Shown: positions 11,833-27,400 of the stretch, piece after piece
How positions within the stretch are numbered: the first letter of the stretch is position 1
Layout of the letters: the number at the start of each line of letters is the position of its first letter
NCBI GenBank assembly: GCA_022113835.1
Contig: JAILWY010000007.1
Span: forward strand, 4,531,001 to 4,595,000
Source of the DNA: Atopsyche davidsoni
Taxonomy: Eukaryota > Arthropoda > Insecta > Trichoptera > Hydrobiosidae
Direction of reading: 5' to 3'
Length of the DNA stretch: 64,000 nucleotides
Program-made: the position numbers and the translations under genes
The notes under the pieces: model-generated
The model's input: the letters and a program-made list of their open reading frames with translations, nothing else
The model's database searches: none
Told to the model about the DNA's origin: nothing

Positions 11833-14800
11833 TGTCTTTTTGTGGTTTACTTAGGGAGGATAGTGCAGTGGGTCTCCGGGTCCTTTTATACCACAGTTTT
11901 ATATTTGATGGAGAAGTTTGTGTATTGCTGGGATCCAATAGTATTATTATCTATACCTTATAATAAATCTCCTGCATTTAGATCTGATATTCACTCCTCT
12001 TGCAGCAGGCTACAGAAACAATACCAGGAGCTTCCTTACCTCTCCACAAGCATTCCTCACGTACGCTCAGGGTATAGAATGGCACAAGCAACAGATTTGA
12101 AAGGGGCGGGGAGTTACAAAAACTTACTGAAATTGATAGCGTTGTTCTATAAGTTATATGCATGAAATCTTTGTACCATCTAGCTCAAAATATCTTGTTT
12201 TTATTGGCAACTGAAAACTGCGATTTGATCGTTATTATTTGTAACAAAAGCGTCTGTATTTTTTTTTTGTTTCAACGACACGCCAATGCAGCGTTTTCAA
12301 CCCTTCAATACGCGATGTCATGGAATATTATTGCGTGAAAAAAATACTAGAATCGTCTATTATTTAGTGGGGCCGGTCGCAGAACGGCGATAAAAAGTCA
12401 GCCATTGTTCTGCGGTCCAAGCTATTTGCGGCAGTGCCTTTGCAGCGCGGCACAGGTGTGAGGCTTTCGCACCTTTTGTTTTCAGTACAATGGGATCGAG
12501 TCTCCGGCGAGTACGTTTTTCAGCAGGCTGAAAGCTAATTTTTCATTGGATAACCTTAGGATGCTTGCAAATAATGTAACCTTTTTTCAGCGCAGGGGAC
12601 GGGAAGCGTTATTACATGAAAGAACAAATTTATTTTTACGCTTTATGAATGATTTTTATTGTTTCGGCTCACAAAAGGAATTACAAGGGGAATGATATTT
12701 ATGAATTTGCTATTGTAATGAAATGCTAATTTAGCAAAATTATTTAGACGCCATTGCTTAGAAAGTGTTTTTTGTATTGAATGATGTACATATATGACTG
12801 AGAGTACCAACTGTTTTATACGTGACAGTTATTATCCACGCAAAAATATTTAAACTTTTATGTTTTTAAAGATACAGAAAAAACAAGTTCACTCATTTCG
12901 TATGCGTAATTTTGATAGATATTTAGAGAATAACATTATGTGATTTTTTTTTTTAAATTATAAATTTTATATCCACCATAACTAATTTTTTTTACAAATA
13001 AAATAAATCATGAAATTTTTTTTTCTTCTTATTTTATTGCTCACAAAAATAGTTTTTCAATACTGCCCGCCGCTGTGTTTGTTTCCAATTAATTTATTTT
13101 TTTGTTTGAAAATATTCTTACAAGAGTTTCTCAGTTAGATATTAAAAACCGTGTTTTCATTTTTTTAACATTTAAAATTACTTACTAGAACTTTTCTAAT
13201 CAGGTTCAAAGAGGCTCTGAACGCGCGCCATACTCGTACTCATTTTTAATTAATTCAAAGACTTCCGCAACTACAATGGAAAACAAAAAAGCGATTAGAT
13301 TTAAATTTAAAAGAGAGAGTTTAATTTATATCTCCAAATGCACCTGCCTTTGTTCTCCCCGTACTTGACTAACCATGTGGAAATTATTTTCTACTGCAGC
13401 CGTTCCCCTAAAACTCTTCACATGTCCTTGTATTTTTTATTTTGTTTTCATTATTAAAAAAATATGCTGTTTTCGTACATAAAAGCGTTTTAAACGAATA
13501 AAATATGATTTATAATATTTTCAATTTCAGACCTTATTGTTTATTTTAATTATTTGTAAAATATCAGTTTTTATATATTTTCGTTCAACAGTGAACACAC
13601 TTGTGTTAAATATTAACACAACAAACGAGTCCATACAGTCATGTGTTATATCTCGTATTACTACACTTATAAAAAAATAAAAGTCGAGAGATACAATAAA
13701 TTTTCTAGAAAAAGTACAAAAGTCCTTGGCCCCCAGACGCAATTTTTTTTATTGAAAGTACCGATCTGCTTGTTGTTGATAAAATATAAGGTTTAAATAT
13801 TTTCTCCCTAGCATTTTCAAAATAAAATTTTAACTCTACAAAAAATGATATTTTATTATAATATCTACAGTAAACTGAGCCAAGGCACTAACAGTAAAAA
13901 ATGATATTGAAATTTAGTATTTTAAACATTTTAAGTATTTTTTTATATCTGCTATATTTCCATCATTTATAAAGAAAGCTTTAGCCTTTAGACCAACGCT
14001 TGAAGTGGAGAGGAATGCCTATATTCTCTCAAAATTCCTACCCAGCATTTTTTCCCTGAAAGCGCTTGTTAGATAGGCCCGACCGTTTCCGATATAAAAA
14101 TTCGTCTATTACCTTTCTGGATGATTGAAAGGTATTTGGGGGAGGCGGCGATATATCCGGATCGGTGTGTCTTATAAAGGTAGCCTTTCTCCGGGTTGCG
14201 GTTGTTTTTTTGAGTACTCTGTTAAATGACACGATATTTCTGGCTGAAAACTTAATGGAGGTTTATCCGGATATTCTAAAAAAAATTGTAAGTAAAATTA
14301 TATGGAGGGAATGAAATGGAATCGGCCAATTTTCATCTGCTGCCGAATGATGGCTTTCATAAACTTACATTCAAGGTGAATTTAAACAATGGCTAAAAAA
14401 ATTTGATTGCGTAATAAGAATTTGGATAAAAAATAATAGATATTGGCTTATTACTCGTATTAACCATAACTTTTATTTAAATTAATACTTTTAAAATTTT
14501 ATAAATAATTGCTACATTATACTTGTATATTGTTTTTTTTTATCCCGCATTTTTTTGGCAATACTTCCTTTGTGTCTAATTTATTGGCCTTTTAATTATT
14601 ATTCTGTCACGTATTCCAAATCACTAATTGACGATACTATTAATACTCGATTCGTTTAAATTAAAGTTTTGTGTGAAAATACGCAACTGCAGATACAGAA
14701 GAGTATATCCTTTATTATCATAAATATGGGAAAATGTCAAATAAATATTTTTTCTATTAAACTTAAACCAGCATTTTAAAATTGAAAATGATTATTCAAC

Positions 14801-17800
14801 ATACACTTCATTGGAATGTTTTGTTTGATTTATATTGCAAAACACGGCTATTATTTATCCATATATCACAAAAGTTTTTAAATTAAATTTTGAACAGCAG
14901 CAACGCACGAAAAAGTTTTTGGCAAAAGTTCTATTAATCAAACAAGAAGTAATACAAGGATAAAAAGACATTTTTGGGCGCAAATCACTGCTGTAAAATT
15001 AAAAATGGCCACCTCCTTCTTCCCGGTGCACTCAGTGGACCGGATATACACGGGTTGTAAGTTAACTCGTGCTTCCGGAAGGCTTCTTTGTTTCCTGGCG
15101 ATTAATCCCATCTAGCGGGGAGTAGGGAATGCTCAGGACGAAGCCGTAGAGGGGCCAGAATGACAAACCCTTTGAGATGAATGCTTTCATTTTATCAGAT
15201 ATTTTTGGCCTTTAAAGCACATTGCATTTCCTTTTTTCGTCAACCTAAAAATAAACTGTCCATCTTTTTATCAAAAACGTATTATCTTTATTTTATATGA
15301 ATGTTTTTAAAAAGATTTGGTTCAAACGGCTACGATGATCTTTTCAAAGCAGACGTGATATAAGATAAGATATTGTTCAATTATATTTTAGTATCTTGTT
15401 GTTTTATTTATTTGTATAAATACACGATATATATATATTATATACAGTCAACATAATTAAATATCAAAGTAACAGATTTTTCCTAGAAAGATCTACATTG
15501 TAAGCTTGGGAATTGATTCAGTGGCAGGTTTTTTTTTTAATATACTCTAAGCAATATAAGCTCATCATTTCTCAGCAATAACAACACTTTTTTATCTGTT
15601 GATAAAAATTATAGAAATTAATAAACAAGCACTAGTTAATGTTTGTTATTTCCATTGTAAATGGTTTATTTCTATTGTAATATTTTATTGAAAAAAAGAG
15701 TTGTTATGCATTTTTCCAAATTTATTGATTTTTTTATTTTAGTGGTTTAGTTTTCATTAAAGCTTCTGTTCATCTAATTTAAATTATTTTTTTTGTAATT
15801 AAAAATCTATTCGTTGTGGTTATATTTTATACTGAATATTTCAGTTTAATATATTTAAATGCTTTCAATATAACTGACGATAAGCTCAAACACAACAAAG
15901 TTTTTAATCACAAAGCGAACAGAATATATATGCACACGCAATCAAACGATCTTTTTTCTCTCGCCAGCATTGGACATTTGTCCGGTCGGCAACGCTCTTA
16001 ACCTAATGACAACACAACTTCGGTCAAGTGGATTCATTAAGTGCCGCTCAGGGGTGGCACGTTCGCGGGAGAGGGTTCTTATCCCTGTAATGGGACAGTT
16101 AATTCGGCCAATTCATCGTCCTTAATATTCATCGTGCCTCGAAAATCACAAAACATGTGCCACGCGAAAAAATTCTGCACGTTCAAAGAAACATTCCAAT
16201 ACATTAATATTATTTGTCTTTATATGCGTGGGGTTCTTTTCACAGGGATAAAATATTTATTCTACATTGGTAATGAACATATATCAATTTTTCTCAATAT
16301 CTATTCATTTTTGTACATTGTACAATTACTAAAAGCGATATAAAATGAAATCTTAGTACAACAGTGTTTTCATCACACCAACTACAAAATGAAGTGGTAT
16401 AACATTGTGAAAAGAAATAAACCAATATTTATTTTCATGATCGCTAGTAACAGAAGCAATATTTTAAAAAAGTGTATTTAAATATAGGGTGTAAGTTCGG
16501 CCCTGCGCAGCGCAGGTCCGGCATGGGGATGCCAAAAATGTGACATTAATAAAGCCATGAATAATGGTCGGGAGCCTCAATTTATAAAGCAGCCAGATAA
16601 ACCACTGCCTCCATTTTTCCAGGGCCGTTTGGTTTATTGTTGGCCAATCAAAAGCCTCCCCGAACATTTAAGCCAAAATTGGAACCGGAACCGGAGCGCG
16701 TTTTTTATTTGATTTTCTGAAATGTTCTTGACAATACAAACGACGCTGAGGGGACAGAGTTGCGGTGAGTTTTGTTATGGATTGAGATAATTTGTTACGA
16801 TTTTTTTCGTATTGTTGGTAATGGATGTTTAAAAATATAATTTGGTATGCCAATTCAACGTACATGCAGCAACATTTGAAAACAATAAATCGTTCATGGT
16901 ATAGCATATTTTTCTGAATCTGCATTGGTTTATCATATTAATAAAAACTTGAGAAAAGTATTTGTTATTATTATTTCATTCATAAGGCATTTTTTTGCGT
17001 TGATAGCAATGTTGCATTTAGTATTTATTCATTTATGTTAATATTTCTTGTACTAGAGCAAAGCTTTGTTTTTTATTTAGAATCAACAATTGTAGCAAAT
17101 ACTATCTAAATAATAACACAAGAGCAAATATTATCCATTTCTTGTTATGCAAATTATATGAGAAATAATTTAGCTTTTATGTCAGTGGTATTTGCCTAAT
17201 CCCAAATAAATAAATTATAACAGTACGTTTGATGGGGTATTTTAATAACCATGACAACATTTTAATTTTAAAATTAAATTCACTTTTAGATTATTTATTC
17301 TGTGAAGTACTTTCTTTTATTCATTTTTATTTAAATTTGCTAAGAACGTTTATATTTATTTTGAATGTACATTGTTTGGCTACGTAAACATCTTTTCTTT
17401 ACTTTTCTAGGGCAGAACTTATTATTACAAAAACAAATAAATCTTTGTTAAATTACTTAAACTGAAAACACATTTTATGCAAAAAATGTTTTAAACATCC
17501 CGGTGACATTTTCAGTAGCTAAGGGCTCTTGTTTCCTTTCCAGTACATCCAAGCATTCAACTTTCCCCATTAAACCGACTTATTTAGGAAACCTTCAAGA
17601 CAATGCTTATTTTTATGATGTTGAATAAATAGCCTTTTATTATGAGGGGACACAAAAGCCATAGTTTCACTTTATCGAGATAGCGAACCTCCTGTTACAA
17701 AAAACTCACAATGGAAGCGGCCGCCATCCCGTCAAGATGGATGACATATTTTTGCAAAGACAACAATGGCGCTGCTTTGTCTTAGGAAGCAATAAGGTAG

Positions 17801-20800
17801 AGATGGAAAGCCAATCTCGAGACTATTGCGATAAAAAATAATAAGGACCCCTTTTTAATTCCCCCGGAAGCGAAAAGTTTGGACACGTCATATATCAAAT
17901 GTTTACTATTTTGAGAAGTTATGACAATTTCATTAGTTTATATAAGCAAGGAGTTCTTAAGACATTAAATACATTTTTGAGCAATTTTACTCAAGTGAAA
18001 ACTATTTTTATACTTACATACAAGAATATTTAAAATTTTCTGATTCAACATAGAGGCAACCAATTATCTGAAATATAGCTTAAAATATTTTTTGACTTGA
18101 ATTTCATAACCATCCATATTTTATTCTTTCAAACCGTTTTTATTTGTATTTAAATAAAAATAAATATCACACATAATGCTGCATTATAAAAATCTATCAG
18201 TTTTAGAAAAAAGGTAAAAGTATAATATCTACATATCTACATTTACATAGATTGAAATAATTAAAACACCTGTATAATACTAATCCTAGGCAAATCAAAT
18301 CTACATGGCAAAAATTTTACTGTGTATATATATATTAAGAAGTGTTAACGGCAATATCATTTTGGCTCTGGGGCTTAAGAATATATACTGAGTGCTTCGT
18401 GAAGCTGTAAAGGCTTCACCTTGCACCACCACCCGCTACAGGCAGTGCAGAGATTAATTTTAATATTGCCTCTCACAAGCGTCAGTCAAGGGTGGAGCGT
18501 TAAAAGTTTTCAAGTGTCGACGTTAAGAAGTGTGGTTGCGACTCGGTGAGATTTATCTAGCTGGGTTCACTTGCCACCCCTAGATTAAAATTTTCAGGAT
18601 AAAGGTCAGAGCTGTTGAATCTTGCTTAGAAGATTAGCATTCTGATTAATTTGTTGTTAATATTTGATAGCAGTATAACAAGACACTAAATTACAAAAAA
18701 ACGTGTATTTTTATCATGACGTTTCAAATCTATTTTAGGATTTAAATAAATGCATTACGACTATGTTTTTTTTATTTGTTCAAGTATTTAAAACTTTTTT
18801 TTTTTAAATGAAAAAACCTTTTGTTTTTTCGTGAACGTACAGTTTCCGAAACTAGTCAAGTTTAAAATCTTAAATTATTAAACATAAATAAAATATTATT
18901 TTAATCGTAAATTAGAAACCACTGGTTTCAGGGATGAGGGTCGTGTTTATATTTTGTTTGGTAATTATGCAACACAGCCACATTTTAAACCAAAGATATT
19001 AATCATAATTCTCCCTATTCTGTTTTGCGGCAAACATAGGGAAACCGACAGATCTAACCACTTTTACAGCAGAACACCATTAGCCAAGGCCTAACATCTA
19101 TGCATCCATTCATATTTACAATTTATCATACTAAATCTACCTTTATGAAAAGTGCGTGTCTACTTGTTGCGAAAGAAATATTTTTTGTCAAAAAATTTGG
19201 AAACAACTGTAGAAACGTAAAAGTTTCTTAAAATAATAATATGTGCGTGAGACATTTCAACTCAAACCCAGCTCAAAGAAACGTTAAGTTAATTATTTAC
19301 AAACTATTTAATGTGATTATTAGTGCGCAATTTTAAAAGTACTCTTTTAAAGACGTTGTTTTTTTGCTGTTGGTCTATCTTGAAACATATGAAAATAAAA
19401 ATCAAATTTAGTATTATAAAAAAATATGTGAATTAAGAACTGATTTTTAAAATGCAAAGCTTTTGATGCAAATGACGTCTCTTTTCAATACAAAAAGCCT
19501 CACTCGAGCCAGATGTCACATTGTACCTTTTTTCCTTTACAATGCAGCACACGTTTGAAAAATTCTGATATCTCACATTCCCGTAAACAAAAAAAAAAAA
19601 AAACAAAAATCCGAAAACAAAAGAGCGCCTACTCGGAAGCGGAAACACACCGGAATTGATTTTTGTATTTGGAATTACACAAACTTGGTGTTCGGGGAGG
19701 CCCCTTTAATTTTGTTTATTACGGCATCGAGGTGGGCGCCGCTCGCATTAAGGGCGAATCGCTTGGCAAAGGGTTGCGCCGGGCCGGGGGTGGGCAACGG
19801 TCAGGCGCGGGAATTCCATCCCCTTTGGAGCTGTACGCAAGTGAAAGTAATTAAAAAATAAATACAACCAAATCGATTATTGTTAATCGGAAAGAATTTA
19901 ATTTGTATTTACTGTAAATTTTCAAAGTGGAAATAATGGATTTGAAACAATGGAAAGGCTTCCAGCTCATTTGTTTAACGCACTTTAGAGGTAATACGTG
20001 ATTTATTACAGTGTTTATTTTTTATAAATAAATGGCAGATAACTTTTATTTTTCAATTTATATGACACATTGTAAAGTCAGTATCCCAAAAAAACATTTA
20101 TTTTCTGAGAAACCTCTATTCGTCTTGTTAAAATGAAGAAAATTAACACCACTACAATAATTAAAACAATGAATATCAAAAAGTATACTGAAGGTGATTA
20201 TTAAGGTGATTATTATTTTCAATATAATATCTGATTAAATTTATGAAATATAATCAAGTTTTCGTGTATGTTCCAGTTTTCAAGAACATGCTTGCTTGCC
20301 TTAATGGTCTCTATTCGTTGAAAGTAAATTTCAGTAGTCATGGATGTGTTCTTAGGTATCTTTGATGTTTAGATAAACTAGAAGATAACTATGAATACTG
20401 TCTTAAAACATTAATACCTAGATAAAAAAACAATAACGTATAAAGTGCAATTCATGTTTTTAGGTAAGCAGCGTATATTTTATGTAAAAAATATTATAAA
20501 TATATTAATAAATTGTGTTTATTAAATGTAAAAAAATATTATAGAATTAAACTTTGCTGAAAATCCGTTTGAATTCGCCAAGGCAGACGCTCCACGGTGC
20601 TTGCTTTTACGATCCTACAATGTAGCTACTTTCCTTAAGCCCTTTGATATAAAATATATTATAGAACATCATACGTACTAACGCATGCCCTCTTGTTTTC
20701 TGCTTATACAGCATCCCGCCAGCCGAAAGTTAGCGCGAAATTGAATATTGCTCTTATTGCAGAGGCAAGAACTCGTTTTATATTATATACGGGACTTTTG

Positions 20801-20900
20801 TAGTGTTCCTAAATAAAATCCATATAAAGTGTTCACTGAATAGCTTCGCGCGATGTACCATGTTCAAGTGGGCAGGTTTGCTTGTTGAAGATTCGATTAG
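11833..20900. other. long gene-free segment with repeated islands
   Basis: No gene is supportable. Balanced-composition, CpG-bearing islands lie at about 12370-12620 (contains the T-box half-site AGGTGTGA at 12454-12461), 13990-14260, 15000-15180, 15960-16150, 16490-16770, 17500-17890, 18360-18620, 19620-19860 and 20560-20900. Between them the DNA is AT-rich. A 12-bp tandem duplication (AAGGTGATTATT twice) lies at 20191-20214. Open frames inside the islands (for example 16041-16343 and 19663-19854) have no recognisable domain. The islands are candidate conserved noncoding elements. Confidence 0.45.
17756..17784. promoter_or_regulatory. Sox-like inverted motif inside an island
   Basis: AAGACAA (17757-17763) and TTGTCTT (17777-17783) form an inverted repeat. 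Between them lies ACAATGG (17763-17769), close to the SoxB consensus. It sits in one of the larger islands (17500-17890). This motif match alone cannot prove function. Confidence 0.2.
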
Positions 20901-23900
20901 CGAGTGGGTATGACTTATTTGTTTGTTGGGGAGATATTTGTTTTTAGGGGAAAATCTAATAAAAAATTAACAAAGGATGATAAGACGTAAAACAATAAAT
21001 ACCAAGAAAAAGAAAAACCGATTCAAAGTTCTCACTTAAAAATAAACTAGTATAATTATAAAATATCATTTGAAATATGATGGTATGGCTTGGAGATTCA
21101 TGAATATAATTTTATACTGATTGTTTACACCCTTGAAAGGTTTTCTTGAGCTGCCTTAAAAGCGTCTGCTAAAATATAAATTCACGCCCACATTAAGGTA
21201 GTTTTATTTGTCTGAAGTATTTTTATATTAAATTTTTTTTTTTATCAAAATTTTATTAATGAAAAGGCTTTCCGTGTTAATCCTCATCAGTAAAAGGCTA
21301 TAAAATTTAGGAAAGCAACCAGAATAAAGCATTAAAAGCAACTGCGACTGTGTCCGGTTTGACGCCACTTCATAATTTGTATTTGAAAAAATCACAAAAA
21401 AAAAATTACTTTATTTTAAAAATTTGATGACGATTTGAATTTTTAACAGAAAAAAAAGCTATTTTGTCCACGCAAAGTTGAGTCCGGCGTCCAGTTTGGC
21501 ATATTTTTTAAGGGACACAAAAGCATTTTTACACTTGACAAATTTAATGTTGAAAAATAAAATACCATGCAAATATTATAACTTCTAAGCTCTCTTTCCG
21601 TCGTTTTCGATATTTTGCAGACTCCGGTACGTAATACATTACCAACCAATAATAGCAAACACTTGACTACGAAAGTCATAACTTCCACGTGGCTAAAGGC
21701 GCAACGACCTTATATTGGATACTCCCGATACAACGCACGCCCATAGGCCTCCGAAAAATAAATCCAAGCCAATACGTTACATATTCATGTTTTATAATAA
21801 AACAAAAATATATTTTTTTACCGAAAACATATTTCAGAGCATAAAAAAATATTGTTATGTAACCATTATTTTTGTTTGGTATTTGGGAAATTTTAATTAA
21901 TTTTTTTTAATATGCGTTTTTAAGACACTCTTAGTAGTTTGATTATTTTGAAGTATGTGAAAACAAACGAACTTTTTTGGAAATTCATAAAAAATCAACT
22001 AAAACTAAACTACAACTAAAACTAACTAATCAACTAAATTACTCACCTCCTATAACCATTCAGGCATATAATCTATTTTTTACATGTGTAAATATAAGGC
22101 AAATAAATTTGTAATTATTGATTTAAAAAGTGACAAAATATGTTTTAAATTTATAAATGGCAGAAAACAACATTTACAGAAAACAAAAAATATGAATGAA
22201 AAAATATTATTATTTTCATTTTTCATATAAATTAATACCAAAAGTCGTTACTCTTATTAGTATTGTGTTGTCAACTTTGTTCTCATATACTTGGCAGAAA
22301 ATTATTTCATGCCAACACGTCGTTGCAAGCATTGTAGTTCATTGTTCCCCTGTATAATATTCCTGTGAAGAGATTGTTGTACATTCTGAAAAAGCACGTA
22401 GGCTGTATTTACTTGAAACCATCATCTCAGGTACTAGGATACTATCGTGATGAAAAAAAGTATGGTGGGGTCATACCACTAACCGAATTGAACTCCATCA
22501 TGCCAGGAGGCGCTTTATAGTCATTCGTCATTCAGAAAGGGTAGGATGATGATTTGGCCACACGAAAAAGGCGAGCGCTACAAACAAAATAAGGTAAAGG
22601 GGTTGACAAAGATAAGGGGAGTCGTTCCGTACATGGGGGCTGCTGGAGGAGCCAATAAAGGCTGGGAAGAATAACACGCGAGGCACCCGCACACCCCTTA
22701 AGACGATAAACAAAATAAAGGACTTAGGAGATACAAGACAGCGCCGCTAAAGTGCGAAATGTTAGGTTTGTGGATGTAACTACGTAGCTGCTTTTTCTGC
22801 AAAAATATGAATTATTTTGTATTTTTTTTATGTTGAATACACTTTGATGTTATTATATTATTTATGAAAATAATAATATTATAAGAATTTCCTTATTTTT
22901 AGTACAAAAGATGTGATGTGTTTATGTTGGTTTTAAATACAACATAAAAAAATAATGTATATATTTTATAAATTCTGACAAAACGCGGTAAAATAAAATA
23001 CAAGTTAATAAATTTGCATGAAAGCCGGTGTTTGTTTGCTTATGTTCGCCTTAAACTTTCATAGTAGAACGAGTGCGTTTGTTAGTATAAGTGATTAGAG
23101 CCTTCGTATCGACTCTTGGCTGAAAGTTCTCTAGTTAGCTCCCTCACCTAACAGGTGATTCCCAAAACAAAGCAGTCTATTTTATGCTTGATTCAAGTTT
23201 ATTACAAATGCACATTGCAACCATCGATTCACATAATTTCTAAAGTTAAAAAATATTACTTCAAAAGCAACATTCAATGATAATGTAATAAAATTATCTT
23301 TCGCTTATATTTTATGAACTATAAATATGTCTGTGTTTTACTGTGTAATGTTACTTCAAGTGTTTTTAATATATTTTTGGTTCTAATATGTTGTTTGTTT
23401 ACCATGAAAAAACTAACCAAAAAAAGGGTCGTACGCGTAAGGCCGAGTTCCAAAAGTCATATGTACAAAAATTTAAACCTCTCAAATAAACCACGGCTTT
23501 AGCATCATATCAGAAAGGTAAACGACATTGCGTGCAATCAGTGTTTGTCCATTGTACTTACTTCACGCTTATATTCAATCAACTGGTATGAAATTATCAG
23601 TAAGTGCCTAATGAAGCCTCCACGGAGCGTTCGCTGTAATCCGGTTACAGCTCGTACTCCCGTGGCTCGGGCCTGAAACAGCCAGTAGTCGACGTCCGAA
23701 TGCATCAAATTTCACTGGTAAGCCCCGCTAGCAAACTTTAAATATAATTCCCGACATAAAGCTTGCGGCAAAGTTCCTCTGGTATATTTTATTGAATAAT
23801 GCGCTTAACAGAGATGCTAGGGCTGCCGTCGTGATTCAAATGGAGGACAAGTTTTTCAGCTTGCGTGAGCCTGTGTATTTCGAAATCGCCGCTCGGTCTA

Positions 23901-26900
23901 GTGATTAGTACATAATCGAGAAATTTTTAATTAAAATCTGAGAAAATTAATCTAACCTATACACAAAAATATAAGCTTTGAATGTATATCTTTTGATATT
24001 AATTAATTGCTTACCTGTTTATTATTTATAGATTCGTTACTTTGATTTCATAAATTCAGTAGTCTTCTTTTCGTACAGTAAATAAAAAAAATAAATGAGC
24101 TTTTATTTAAATTAATTTGAAGTACATAATTTTTATCTAATATTCTTGATATTACTTTCGTATAATGTTTGTTTTAAAACGTTCATTATGATAAGACATA
24201 AAAAAACATTGCCAACAACTTAGTTAACCCACACGTAAAACAAAATTTAAATATCTTTAGCCAAGATGAATTTTTCATTAACTATAAAAACAACTTTTTT
24301 ATAACATCAAATCACTTACAAGTTTATAAATAATCTCAGTGTTAAATCAATTTTAGTAAAATATATTTTCTCTTCAAATTTAATAAAGCTCAGACAATTT
24401 AAAGCTTCCATATTTTTTTTGGTTTTTTATATAAAATTTACTTCATATTGAATATCTGAAAAAAATTCCGAGTTCTTGTCGACAGCACATAATAACTATT
24501 TTTTACAAACTCGTGATTGATGGAGGTGACTGTTGTAACATTACCGTTACACCATGCTATTCTCCAAATTAAGCAGCCAAATATTCTAAGAGCATCTTAA
24601 AGGGTTAACATATTTTGCGGTTAAAATCAAAATTCATTTCAATACTACTTTTAATTATTAAATATATATACTCTCATTTTGGTTTCCATCATTCAATGAA
24701 TAAAATGACTACAGTTTAAATTTTATACTTATTTATGTCCATACGTTCTCTCTATAAAGTAACATCAAAATTGAAAATGAGCATATTACTTTAATGTTAT
24801 TATAACTACGCACTAAATCAAGTTTTGAAAATATTAACTACCAAGACTTGTAAGCGATGGATGAATTTAATTACTTTTTGATATTTTATCTTCATTTTTT
24901 ACTTTTTGTGAATCTATTTGTACACGTTTATCGGAGTCTAAGTGAAATTTTCTCATGTTAATTAAAGAAAACAAACGTCTAAAAGCTGGATAAACTTGTG
25001 CGTTGAAAATTATTTAAATTTTATTGATACTTTTTACTTATAGCGTTTACCTTCCGTGTCTTGGCGAGAAGTTTCTAGATTCAACAAAAATTGTATTATA
25101 CACCAAAAACAACCTTTACATAAAAAAATAATGTTTTTTGATTTGGTTAATAATTTTACCGGTTAATACTTTTACTAGTTTTTCTAACTTCGTGAATTTT
25201 TTTATATATTCCTATAATTCAAATTTTATAATTTTATAATGAAACCATGTAATTGTTTTCATTGGGTACTCAAAAGCAAAGCGTCCTCCAGTCGCAGATT
25301 CCGATTTGGTAACCCTGGCATATCCGGCTCAGCTGCCGAGATCCCACCGGCCACAGCGAGGGTTCTAGGTTCATTACCAACCCTTGCCGTTTAAGGCTAA
25401 GTAAGGCTGTAAAACAGAACCTTGGATGGAAATACTCGGAGGTATAATTTACAAACAGCCTCTGAGATTGTGTTTATGAAATCAGCGGAAAGCTGCGCTG
25501 TTAGCAGTGACTTGTTTTTCGAAGGATTAGTGCGGTTTTGTGTTGAAAACGCTTAAATCTGGTTTTATGTTTTGAATAAAATGTTTTATATTTGTAAGCA
25601 CTAAATAATCATGAGAATATTTTATATTTATTTTGAAAATAATTTTAATAATAATAAGAACTAAATATATACACTATTATACTAATAAGTTACCATATTT
25701 TCAAACGCTTAAAATAATAATACTTAAAAATATTCACCGTCATATTTTTTTAGCACTGTTATCATATTTTTATCAGAAAAAATTTCCGTACATACATAAC
25801 TACCTTAAATTACGCTTGTTTTTATATATTAGCTATTTAAATACTACTCCGTTATTTTCACCTGTACTTACGATTTGTGCATTAACTAATTTTATACATT
25901 GAAATGTTTTCATACGGACTTACTTAAGTTTAATAGATTTTTTTTTTTAATATGATATATCAAAGCAACAATCAAATTTACCAGCTTTTTAATAGCCGAT
26001 GCATATATAGTTGATAAAAAGTTCTTGAATTTAGTGAAAATAAATACACAAAAGTAATTTAAAAAATACTAATGGAAAAAAAAATGTTTTTTAAGTCTTT
26101 ATCGATTTTATCGATGGAAATTATTTGGTAACATGATAGCAATCAACGAGCTCTTTCATAAGCTTTCTGCCGGGAAAACTTTGTTCTAAGACAAACTCAA
26201 TTAAGATTGAAAGCTGTCACGTTCTTGAGTATTAAAAAAAACTGAAAGCTTCCAATCATCCCCCAGCCGGCCACTTTATTAAATCAGAGCTTAAGTTACG
26301 GCGACAGACTAAGCGCCAAAAAGGTCATATCCGCTCTAAGCCACATATTAGTGGGCAATAATAATCATCCCCGTATAAGTCTGAGAGATAAGGGTAGTTT
26401 ATTGTGGGGGTGTGAAATATGTATCGGTCTGGTGATAGAAGGGAAGGAAGTGGTGTCGCTTAAGTATGCAGGGTAAGCCCAAGGGACCATCTTCCGGAAT
26501 AAGCTGTAAAGGAGTGTGAATTTTCTATACGCTGTTATTAAATTATGTCGGCACTTTAAATATGATAAATAAGACTAGAGGTATTTGGAACTTAGGAAGA
26601 ATTTTCCTGTATTATGAAGAGTATTTTGTAATTTAGCTGTAAATATATTCATATCATTATAAAATGAGAATTACGTTATTCACAACTGGCCAATTTAATA
26701 TGTTTATTAAATGAAATAGCTTAATAACAAAGAGGTTGCGTTGATTAGAAAGATGACAAACCGTTATTTTCATCGCTATCAATAGTACTTTCAAACAACT
26801 CATATGAAACAAAAATGCCAAACAAGGTAATGCAATTGTACATTCAATAATATAAATACATCATTAAAACTGTTAATTCGTATGTATGATTTGGAAATGT

Positions 26901-27400
26901 TTACCATTTGATTGAATTTTATTTAAAAAAAGTTAATGAACAAAAGCAAAACACAAATACATTTCAATACATAATTATGAATATGCAAATGTGCAGAATT
27001 ATAATTATGTACTCTTGTTAGTGATAATACTAAAATCAGAAATAATTTACATCGCTTGAAGTTTGCTTCTTTTTTTTTAAAAAATAAATTGTGCAAAAAA
27101 TACCTCTCAATATAAATTTCACTAGTTTTTAGTGAAGATGTCTAAAAATAAATACAATAGAAGTCTGGGGTAGTCATTGTTATAATTTGTCTGAAAGATT
27201 TCGAAGGATTTATAAGGTCTAAGTGTATTGCGTGTCTGCCGTACACAAGCGGCGCAGTATTGGACGGTTCGGTTCTCAGAATGGTCTCGAAACGGAGTTT
27301 GCAATACATCAACTGCAGATTTAAAGTATTCCCCCGAGGCAATAACCGTTTTCTAAGAATATTTCCTCTCCACTTATTACATTTTTCATATCAATAACGG
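20901..27400. other. gene-free segment with islands and simple repeats
   Basis: No gene is supportable. Islands lie at about 22440-22790, 23540-23920, 25260-25560, 26140-26540 and 27165-27360. A degenerate (AACTAA)n tract lies at about 21993-22041. Several homopolymer A/T runs break the AT-rich remainder. Frames such as 25633-25902 are Ile/Tyr/Lys-rich and look like chance frames. Confidence 0.45.

Noticed and set aside
11809..12165. 118-codon plus-strand open frame
   Set aside because: Its start overlaps the antisense of a retrotransposon 3' end; the product shows no domain and changes composition along its length.
18841..18860. GAAACTAGTC as another PLE terminus
   Set aside because: No upstream core, no stem II, and the downstream sequence does not match any of the PLE-like copies.
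21260..21300. CTGATGAG...GGAAAG on the minus strand as a hammerhead ribozyme
   Set aside because: The CUGAUGA box is present but no stem II can form between it and GAAA, and no GUC-type cleavage site follows.
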